This document shows positions 55,437 to 64,000 of a stretch of DNA of 64,000 nt, one piece after another. Within the stretch, counting starts at the first letter, position 1, and every line of letters begins with the position of its first letter. Source of the stretch: Adiantum capillus-veneris (Eukaryota > Streptophyta > Polypodiopsida > Polypodiales > Pteridaceae). The stretch lies in the NCBI GenBank assembly GCA_014529385.2, contig CM043965.1:11954412-12018411 (forward strand), read 5' to 3'. The notes under the pieces were generated by a model. It saw only the letters and a program-made list of their open reading frames with translations, had not been told where the DNA came from and ran no database searches. Made by a program: the position numbers and the translations under genes.

Positions 55437-55677
55437 TAGGTGAGTTACCTTCCGTATGTGTGTATGTGGCTAGGTGGTGTAGTTGAGAGCAGTGAGGTTC
55501 TTGATTGTGGTTTGGTTGGCCTTCGAGAGTGTTGTATGTGTAGGATGGTCTCAGCCTGACAAGCTAAAGAGATTTCCTCTGTGTGCCTATCGTGTCATCT
55601 GTGTCCTCAATTGACATTATGTTGATCTAAGTAGTGTTTGCATGCACTTCATGGGTGTGTGAGTTGCTCCCGCAACA
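55437..55677 (+). repeat. GypC LTR_c, 3' part
   Basis: It resumes TAGGTGAGTTACC exactly where LTR_c was cut and ends CCGCAACA, then GCCTT. Confidence 0.92.
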
Positions 55678-56220
55678 GCCTTCTAAGGGACAGCTCCCGC
55701 CTGCTGGGACTGTCGTCACCTTCTACAATGGTCTTAGTCGCTAGAGTTCTCTGCTCTTGTCACTCATCCAGTATATTTTCCTTTCCCTTCACCTTCCAAG
55801 TAGCCCTTTTTTGCTCCCATCTCTTTCTTTTGGTAGCTTACTTTACTTATTACTTAGGTTCATCCGGAGTCTTTTTGATGACCACCCCTTGACTTCCACT
55901 CTCACTAGCACCAGCTTAGGTGGCTTCTAGTGACCACTCTCATTGGCACTCTCTCAGGTGTCTTCTGCTCAGATCCTTTTGGTTATGTGTTGTCTAGACA
56001 CTCAGCTGAAAAATGTTAGTACTTTCTATAGGTGCAACAATTGAAACCTCTCTTCTCGGAGTCAGCTCTATCCCTACGTCAACAATTACCTTAGAACCCG
56101 ATTCTCCATTCGGTTTCACCACTTTTGGATTAGTTAAAGCAATCAGAGACACATCATTTACCTTCTTAAAGTGGTGGATTTTCTAGGGGGTTTCACCTCT
56201 TAGACATGTAAATTAACATG
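55678..56220 (-). pseudogene. Segment S': second copy of the GypC flank
   Basis: It matches 40086-40589 from GCCTTCTAAGGGACA onward. Differences include a 30-base extra stretch (about 56004-56033) and a short one at about 56076. The minus-strand gypsy gag reading (HHFKK block) is the same as in S. Confidence 0.75.
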
Positions 56221-56234
56221 CGAGCTAAGGACGA

Positions 56235-56900
56235 GACATTGCTTTTGCAGTGGGAGTGGTGAGCCGATATATGGCAAATTTTGGCATCAAGCATTGGGAA
56301 GCAGTGAAGCACATTCTTAGGTACCTCAAAGGTACAGTTGGCAGCTTTTTACGCTTTGGGAACAGTGATCCATCCATTGTGGGTTATGCGGATGCGGACT
56401 ATGCGGGTTGTGTCGACATTAGGAGATCGACATCTAGCTATGTTTTCATATTTGCTGTAACAGCAGTATCTTGGAGGTCATGTCTTTAAGGTTGTACGTC
56501 GTCTTCCACTACGGAAGTAGAGTACATTGCATTGTCGGATGCAAGTAAAGAGGCTATATGGTTATCTCACTTGGTTGGAAATCTTGGCATTGATGAGACT
56601 CTAGTGATATATTGTGATAGTCAGAGTGCTCTTGCATTGGCAAGGAATCCCGTGTTTCACTCCGAATACAAACACATTAAAGTCAGGTATCATCTAGTGA
56701 GAGATTTCTTGGCCAAAAAGCTCATTGATTTGGTCAAGGTACACACTGACGACAACCCAGCAGATGCTTTGAGTAAAGGCTTAGCTTTGGAGCGGTTTGC
56801 ACATTGCAGTGAGTTGATGGGTATAGGTTGAAGCCACTAGATTGCTTCAAGGTTGTACATACCAGGTCACTTGGGCTGCGCTGGCCTTCAAGTGGGAATT
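56235..56900 (+). pseudogene. pol: CopC: copia RNase H stub with polypurine tract
   Basis: The reading begins DIAFAVGVVSRYMANFGIKH, the end of the RT connection, then HILRYLKGTVGSFLRF, the RNase H blocks YADADYAGC, RRSTSSYVF, AVSWRSCL, a stop at about 56487, then EVEYIALSDASKEAIWLSHL, YCDSQSALALARNPVFHS and NPADALSKGLALERF to a stop at 56829. AAGTGGGAATT precedes an LTR start at 56901. Everything upstream of the RT connection is missing. Confidence 0.85.
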
Positions 56901-57009
56901 TGTTGGGATTTAGGCCAACTGGCCGAACATCCCACTTACTACTAACCCATCTACTAACTTAACCAATATACACTTATTCTTTAACACAATAGAATAAGGA
57001 GCTGCAACA
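56901..57009 (+). repeat. CopC 3' LTR (start, possibly complete)
   Basis: It begins TGTTGGGATTTAGGCC. A CAACA at 57005-57009 could be the matching end, which would make a 109-bp LTR, unusually short. No second copy allows a check. It differs from the CopB LTR. Confidence 0.5.
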
Positions 57010-58190
57010 GGATAATGTTTCTTAAAGAACCCTTGAAACGCGTACATCTTTCATCATACAATATGAAATGGAGGCTTCCAGCAATGTGACCCTGGTAATA
57101 CCTTCGGAAACATCATCCAACCTTCGAGCATACAACTCCAGAATGATATCAAACTTAATGGGGTGTAACTGGGAAACACTCTAGTTCCTGACTAGCTATC
57201 TGCTGCTTTCCCAAGGTAACACCAGATAGCTAGTTCCTGACTAGCTATCTGCTGCTTTCCCAAGGTAACACCACTCATGATATCCAACTACAAAGCTAAC
57301 CAATCTTCGTGCAATTGTGGAATGCTTATCTATACCATTGTTAACTCTTGAGGATGGTTTTTGCAATCATTCTGATGTTTCTTCTTAGAACCACAATCTG
57401 AAAACACTTCACATGAAGGTTTGGATGATTTGGAAAATCCATTTCGACTTGAATATCATCATCCCATTGGTTTTGAGTTGTTATTTGAATATCCATCAAT
57501 TTTTTAGAATTAAATATGGACAATCCTGAGCATTCAAAACCTTGTAGCCTCTCTTTTAATAATGATGACACATTTTTTGTGGTCAAATATTCAGCAGTAA
57601 GGATTGTTGCCACCATTTCTTGACAGTTGTGCTAAATTGCCAAAAAATATTCATACAAACATGCATGATGCCTTTAAAAGATCCTCCAATTAGTATATGT
57701 TGTTGAACAATGGTACTTTGAATGATATCTCAAATGAAAATACTTGCATTTTCTAAAAGATTCACATAAAGAATTAGTTCTCTTATGAGAAAACTATTAC
57801 TTTGTATTTGTTCCCATTGTTTTGCAGTTTATTATGTGTTCTAGGCTACTCTCTAGTACCCATTCCACCTAGAACATCTCTCAGTCAATCCTAGATGTTG
57901 TCTTCGTGACTCAATCAAACCATATCCAATGTTCGTTTCAATATCAAGGTGTATACACATGTCTTCAAAAAATATCTTGGAAATTTTCATGTCATTTTTG
58001 TTAATGTTATGGCATCTTGAGTGAACTTCCAAATGTGATCCCACTTATTTATTTTCTCTTTTTGGTATCTTATATTTTACTTATTTTTCAAAGTCCTGGG
58101 TAGGGGATTTTACTTAGACAGGTATATAAGTAAACCATCGCCCCCATTATAACATCGTTAATTCATTCATTTCCAAGGCTGATTGGTTCT
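57010..58190. other. Unassigned DNA with a 49-bp duplication
   Basis: A minus-strand frame of 91 codons (57616-57341) and one of 63 codons (58044-57853) show no motif I know. They may be decayed coding sequence. Confidence 0.4.
57181..57273. repeat. 49-bp tandem duplication
   Basis: CTAGTTCCTGACTAGCTATC... starts at 57181 and again at 57230. The two copies are identical over 44 bases. Confidence 0.93.
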
Positions 58191-58194
58191 AGAG

Positions 58195-59479
<1,285 letters not shown>

Positions 59480-59900
59480 GCTCTCAGCTTAATAGCCAAA
59501 AGTGCACAAGAGCACGATGAGCTCCAAGAATGACACTAGACAACAATAGCTACAATATATCCCGCGAAATGAGTAATGGCCTTATTTATAGCTGTCAGAA
59601 TGGATCTTTGACTAATTGTGCATTTTGTAGTTACCGTAGTAACTAGGCTCAATATTTATCAATTCCACTACTACTCTAACTTTCTGACTGGGGCTATTCC
59701 CATTGTCAATTTAGATGTTCATGTTATCCAAGATTGGATGTAAACCTTAGGGTGATAACTATAGTGATAATTTTGTATACTACTATCATCATTGTTATAG
59801 GCCACCAATTACTAAGAGTAGCACACATGCTGAGGTATAGGCTCCACAAGACCTCTTTTCACACTTAAATTTAATACTCCCTTTAAAGGGATTTATTTCC
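59480..59900 (-). repeat. LTR-like segment with TATA box, related to the GypA LTR
   Basis: TATAAATAAG (59581-59590, minus strand) with GTTACTACGGTAACT upstream (about 59628-59645). The GypA LTR has the same two features in the same order. The outer limits are not defined. Confidence 0.35.
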
Positions 59901-60099
59901 TTGGGGTTTTCAGGTCATTACAAAACTCCTTGAAGATTTCTACTATCATTTCATCCTATCTTAGAGGCTTCTCCTTTCTGAAGCAGGACTATTCTTAGGC
60001 AAGTAAGCATTCTTCTTTAGTGATGTTCTTTCCAAGAGATCCGCTTTTTCACGTGCTATATCTCTTATTCACACTACAAAAGAAGTGAGTTTTTTGCTT

Positions 60100-60660
60100 C
60101 TTTGATCTCTTCTGAGTGATAATTTGGTTGCCCCATGATGAACAACTTAAGTGATCAAACATCGGTTTGGCCATTCCATCTGGGTCATGCACTTCGTTCT
60201 CTCCATCATTCGTGATTTTTATGATGATACTTCATCTCTTTTTGGCTTTAAGAGCTCTAAAGAAGCATACTTGATTGGTAGCCTCAAGTTTAAGGTAGAT
60301 CTCCCTAAACAATATTCTTGCTTTTTTTACTTCTTCAAGCTATTGTTAAGCAAGATCTGCTTTTACCTCAAGCCATCTCTTGTGCTTTGCCTTAGAAGCA
60401 ATCTCTTCTTGCTTTTTGAAAGTTAAGAATACCACTTCTTCTTCAAATTTTTATGCTTGTTCTCAATTATGAGCCGTCTCCATCCTTGGCTCTATTCTTT
60501 TAACCATCGATTGGATACTCCAAGCAAGAGTGTCCAAAGCCCTTGAACTATCCACACTCACATCTTTTTCTAGTTTGTTAGGTTTTCAAACGAATGGTTA
60601 ATTGAAGAGGGATTTCCTCGTGAGACTAGGTTCTCCTTTTTCCATTTGAGATAGTGATCA
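60100..60660 (-). pseudogene. Decayed minus-strand coding sequence, possibly gag
   Basis: Reading down from an ATG near 60643 gives MEKGEPSLTRKSLF, then after stops DVSVDSSRALDTLAWSIQSM, KFEEEVVFLTFKKQEEIASK and LEEVKKARILFREIYLKLEA. At least five stops are present. The composition is helical and charged. Retroelement gag is a guess based on the surroundings. Confidence 0.3.
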
Positions 60661-61500
60661 ACTTGAAAGAAGATTCTTATGATCTTTAAATGAAAGGACA
60701 ATTTAGAGTTGAAGAAGTATAGTTTAAATTAAAAAATAAAAAGTAAGTCACCAAGTACTTGAATATAGAGACCATTTACAAACTAAAGAAAGATAATGAA
60801 AAGGAAAGTCAATAGACCCATTTGCTCCACCACCCCCTGGGGCAATAAAATTGAGATAGCCGTTTGGCTTCATTAATATCAAATCATAGGAAGATATTGT
60901 AAGAAGTGAAATGAGAATATGATCTTGGAGTGATGAGTTTGAGTTTGGTTTTGTATTTTAATCGAGGCTTGCTTGCAAGCAGACAAAGGCATACAATAGA
61001 GTTACATCGTTTTGCTTACGCTTCCCTTTGAATTGGTCTAAAACCAAGGGTATCATATGTGCTTTATTGATTGATATAGCTTGTATACAATTGATCAATG
61101 TTTATGCTCCCTACAGTATGAAAGAAGAGGCCCCCCCAATGGTGTGTATTTCAACGTGCGCACTGCGAAAGTCTAAGATATAGACAGATATATTGAAAGA
61201 AGCGAGCCCCCGGAGGTATTGAAGAATCAAGGAATCGGAAAAATGTAGAAAGGATGTGGATACTTGAGGGTGTTCTGCGGGAAATATGGTTAGCTCTGAT
61301 GAAGGGAGGTTGCGAAATAGTATCGATGAGATTAAGCCGCGAAGGTTAGTGTTATTTTCGTGGGTTGAAATTGATAAAAGGATCAATGGAAAAGCTCAAA
61401 GGGAGTGGGTGATAAGGAAGACGACGAAGAAGATGGGTACATGTATACGAGGAGGCCAAGTCATCGTGGAACTCTGATTACATTATTATTTCCCTCAAGG
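60661..61500. other. Unassigned sequence
   Basis: Short frames on both strands (61111-61386 minus, 61286-61477 plus) overlap each other and lack motifs. Confidence 0.4.
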
Positions 61501-61506
61501 TGTTCT

Positions 61507-61577
61507 ACTTATAAGAGGATGTAGATAAAGGGAGAGCAGGCTGGTGTGTGTGTGTGAGAGAGAGATCAGAGAGAGAA
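61507..61577 (+). promoter_or_regulatory. Possible core promoter and 5' UTR
   Basis: TTATAAGAGG at about 61508-61517 is a weak TATA-like box, followed by GT and GA microsatellite-like runs leading to ATG 61578. CT/GA-rich 5' UTRs are frequent in plant genes. Confidence 0.3.
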
Positions 61578-61883
61578 ATGGATTCGCCATTGTTGCCCAT
61601 GAAGTCACCTACTCTTGCCTCCTTCCCTGCTGCCAAATGCAGCTTGCTTTTATTTGTGTTCTGTGCATTTGCTTTTTGCTTTTCCGCCCACCTCTTTCTC
61701 AAGCTGGCCGCCGCCACTTTACGTCTCCTCGTGGGGTTGCGCTTCAAGGAAGCAGCTCATTCTCATAGTATAGTGGCAGACGTTACGAGCCCGGAAGACT
61801 GCTACATCCTCACTCCCATCTCTTCCACCAGCGCCCTCCAAAATGGCAAGCACCATCGAAGGCTGCATATTCTTGGTCGCTAA
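61578..61883 (+). CDS. Hypothetical 101-residue membrane protein or first exon
   Basis: ATG 61578 has a good context (GAGAAATGG). The protein begins MDSPLLPMKSPTLASF, then a hydrophobic stretch CSLLLFVFCAFAFCFSAHLF and further LAAATLRLLVGL (residues about 18-48), fitting a signal anchor. The rest is hydrophilic, ending HHRRLHILGR. GC content is higher than in nearby DNA. It could be a small host gene or the first exon of a type II membrane enzyme. I do not recognise a family, and an overlapping minus-strand frame exists, so the assignment is uncertain. Confidence 0.33.
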   Translation: MDSPLLPMKSPTLASFPAAKCSLLLFVFCAFAFCFSAHLFLKLAAATLRLLVGLRFKEAAHSHSIVADVTSPEDCYILTPISSTSALQNGKHHRRLHILGR

Positions 61884-62200
61884 ATAGATCTCCCCTTAGC
61901 TAATTTTAAACTGTACTGTGGGGAACCATTGCGTCACGATTGTACTCAGCACTTTCCTATCACATTAAAATGCTCTCTTCAGTCTGCGTCGTCGTCGTCT
62001 TCTTCTTCTTGTTCTTCTTCTTCCTCCTCGTCTTCTTCTTCATTCATATAACACAGTCTCTTCCTATACTTTGTAAAGGAAGCCCTTGCAAACTTAATAT
62101 TATCCAAAGAAGGCCCTTCCTATAATTACTTGTATAAAGAACCCTCACAACATAATCTCAATTAGTGGATGGCCTGTCAGCAGACGAGGAGAACACTCTA
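61884..62200. other. Unassigned sequence with TTC-rich run
   Basis: 61990-62040 is (TTC)/(GTC)-rich. The frame through it is low complexity. Confidence 0.4.
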
Positions 62201-62361
62201 ATTTTTGTGAGACGAATGTGTGATTGATGTTATACAAACTTTGGCAGCATTTTTGTGATCATGGTGAAGACAAGAATAACCAATTTTTGTGAGATGAGTG
62301 TGTCATTGATTTTATACAAACTTTGGCTGCATTTCTGTGATCACCAAAGACAACAATAAGC
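62201..62361. repeat. 82-bp tandem duplication
   Basis: ATTTTTGTGAGACGAATGTG at 62201 recurs with few changes at 62283; both copies continue ATACAAACTTTGGC(A/T)GCATTT. Confidence 0.85.
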
Positions 62362-62610
62362 TACAAAGTGGCGTCATATTCAAGACGCTAATATCACCCT
62401 TCAGTTATGCACTTAAGATGTTTCAAAAGGTTTTTTATTTTTCCGAGATTTGGGGAGACCTAGTCAAGACTCCCTGAAGAAAAAATTACAAAACCACTTT
62501 TTGGCCCTTTAATTGCACTCCTTTTTATTTAACATTTAATTGCATTTTTTGGTCCTTTAATTGGATTTCTTCATCCTTATTTAGCATTTCTAATAGATGA
62601 CTTCATATTG

Positions 62611-62697
62611 AGGTTCATCATATGTAATATTGCTCCAATTGCTTTATTACATATGTAATATTGAGGTTCATCATTTGTAATATTGCTCCAATTGGTT
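62611..62697. repeat. Short tandem duplication around TGTAATATTGCTCCAATTG
   Basis: TTGAGGTTCATCAT(A/T)TGTAATATTGCTCC occurs at about 62609 and 62661, separated by ATTACATATG. Confidence 0.8.
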
Positions 62698-63153
62698 TTG
62701 CATGTTCGTTATCCTTGAAGTTATCAACCTCAAGAAAGCTCTCTTAATCTTCGAAAAGAATGTAGTTGTTGGAGTTACATTAAAAAAGACGGTGCTTAAG
62801 GGATTGCTACATTAAGAAGACAATACATGTCTTGAACACTTTGTCATTTGGTAATGTTTGCATTGATATTGCCAAGAAAAATAGGAGAGTGCAAATCCAT
62901 GTTTATAATGTTGTTTGAACTTTTGAGCCATGCCTTTTATGAATGGCTTTGTGCAATTTTTGGCATCTGATTAACAGGCATGCAGATGGAGAAGTCAAAT
63001 TTCCTTGCTTTTATCGTATGTATATGTAAAACGCATGATTATACTTCTCTGCACTAGAAGCTTCACAGAGCTTAAATATGTGATCTTCCAACTATGTCTT
63101 TGGGTACCTTCCCATCTCATCAGAAGGATACTTGAGTAGTAAAAACTACAAGG
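62698..63153. other. Unassigned sequence
   Basis: No gene seen. Confidence 0.4.
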
Positions 63154-63437
63154 AGCGAGAATACCGATTAGCATCCACCTTCATGGTGCAGATGCAATGT
63201 GGTTGTGTATATCTTGATTCTAAAGACAAAGCAATTGGTCAAGGACATACGGTGCATATACAATGTGGTCATGTATATCTTAATTTTTAAGATAGAGCGA
63301 GAGTACCGATTAGCATCCACCTTCATGGTGCAGATGCAATGTGGTCATGTATATCTTGATTCTAAAGACAAAGCAATTGGTCAAGGACATACGGTGCATA
63401 TACAATGTGGTCATGTATATCTTGATTTTTAAGATAG
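63154..63437. repeat. 142-bp tandem duplication
   Basis: GCGAGA(A/G)TACCGATTAGCATC starts at about 63156 and again at 63298. The two copies are nearly identical. Inside each unit ATGTGGT(C/T)(A/G)TGTATATCTT occurs twice, so the array has a two-level structure. The 77-codon frame across it is a by-product. Confidence 0.9.
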
Positions 63438-63536
63438 ATCAATTGGTCAAGGATATATCATATATAGCATATGGAGCCAGTGCAAAATTATTAAACAATC
63501 GTTTTTTTTATAGCTAGGATTGTGTAAAATGATTGC
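63438..63536. other. Unassigned spacer
   Basis: AT-rich sequence between the 142-bp duplication and the CopB-family LTR. Confidence 0.4.
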
Positions 63537-63826
63537 GCATCCACTACGGGTCTTGGCCGCTTTACGGCATTTACTCACTGGCGCGTTAGGCGATCGACAC
63601 GGAGGATCTCTGCCAGTGATTCTACAGCTGGACTACACTTATAGTGGCAGCCTAGTACGCTTCTAGCGTGTTCACACTTAGTGACCGCATGTACATATGT
63701 GCTACTTTTCAGCTTTAGCACTTAGTCATTTTGTACTCTCTTTTTTGTACGAAGAAGAAGAAGCTTTCCATCTATGTGTGCTTTGTGCTTGTCTTGTGTA
63801 GCTCTCTTGCATCCTCATTCTTTACA
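63537..63826 (+). repeat. CopB-family LTR, lacking its first 32 bases
   Basis: It matches CopB 5' LTR from 51133 (GCATCCACTACGGGTCTTGG) to the TTTACA end at 63826. No primer-binding site follows and no internal sequence precedes it. It is a 5'-truncated solo LTR or the last part of a decayed copy. Confidence 0.9.
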
Positions 63827-64000
63827 TAACACATGCCGCTTTAGATTTTTGCTAGTTTCTTGCTAGTTTTTGAAGCATATGCTTGCAATCTATGTTGGGG
63901 TAATCTGTGTATCACTACCCCAAGGCACTACATTCATTATCCTAGCATACAAAAGTGGACTACATTTTTCAAAGGCTAGAAGCTTATTTGCAGACTTCTA
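63827..64000. other. Unassigned sequence at the window end
   Basis: Nothing recognised. Confidence 0.4.

Larger units (their letters stand above)
39131..55677 (+). mobile_element. GypC: non-autonomous Ty3/gypsy element with LTR duplication
   Basis: The layout is LTR_a, a 0.5 kb flank copy (S), partial LTR_b, PBS, a leader with palindromes, gag, protease, WIPK-repeat ORF, non-coding, PPT, LTR_c (itself split by CopB). No RT, RNase H or integrase is present between the protease and the PPT. Gag/protease-only elements of this sort are known as TR-GAG-like and rely on enzymes of relatives. The PBS type suggests the Tat/Athila side of gypsy (inference). Confidence 0.85.

Noticed and set aside
56235-56900. 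CopC considered as the missing 3' end of CopB
   Set aside because: The CopC LTR start (TGTTGGGATTTAGG) differs from CopB (TGTTGAGATGTCAAG), and CopB already has its own 3' LTR end and target duplication.
61940-62125. Hydrophobic 61-residue frame resembling a membrane segment
   Set aside because: The Phe/Leu/Val run comes from a TTC/GTC-rich tract; there is no other support.
63199-63432. A 77-codon frame with internal repeats
   Set aside because: It is produced by the 142-bp tandem duplication.

Overview
This window reads as repeat-dominated nuclear DNA of a land plant. Evidence: Ty1/copia and Ty3/gypsy LTR retrotransposons, CACTA (En/Spm) DNA transposons with spliced transposase genes, a captured plant-type metal-binding (HMA) gene fragment, and many long (CT)n/(GA)n tracts. 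I cannot name the species; a large-genome lineage such as a fern or gymnosperm would fit, but that is inference. I see no rRNA, tRNA, CRISPR or bacterial operon, and only one weak candidate host gene (61578-61883).

Layout. 0-3.3 kb: decayed gypsy pieces (integrase on +, a protease-to-RT spacer on -). 3.3-8.6 kb: CopA, a 5.2 kb copia element on + with a damaged 5' LTR. 8.6-12.4 kb: minus-strand copia gag remnants, an LTR-like promoter and SSRs. 13.3-18.4 kb: GypB, minus-strand gypsy gag with an unusual N-terminal extension. 19.6-39.1 kb: GypA, a minus-strand gypsy element with gag, protease, RT, RNase H and integrase. Its gag is split by a 13.4 kb CACTA element (CACTA-out, 24599-37971), which in turn contains a second member of the same family (CACTA-in, 25174-31606). 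39.1-55.7 kb: GypC, a plus-strand gypsy element with gag and protease but no RT, RNase H or integrase. It has an intact 446-residue ORF with repeated WIPK motifs, and a leader that carries eight copies of a 24-bp palindrome. 51.1-55.4 kb: CopB, a young copia element inserted in the 3' LTR of GypC. 56.2-57.0 kb: CopC, a copia RNase H/3' LTR stub. 57-64 kb: sparse decayed DNA, tandem duplications and a CopB-family LTR.

How the parts relate. Insertion order can be read from nesting: GypA, then CACTA-out into its gag, then CACTA-in into CACTA-out; GypC lies against the GypA 5' LTR, and CopB later entered a GypC LTR. Target-site duplications support CopA (CTTCT), CopB (ATGAT), GypC (GCCTT), CACTA-in (TTT) and, with two filler bases, CACTA-out (TTG). 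Most coding regions are broken by single stops or frameshifts. GypC would need reverse transcriptase and integrase in trans. The most unusual signals are the GypC palindrome array, the GypC WIPK-repeat protein, the HMA fragment inside CACTA-in, and a duplicated LTR-plus-flank arrangement at the 5' end of GypC.
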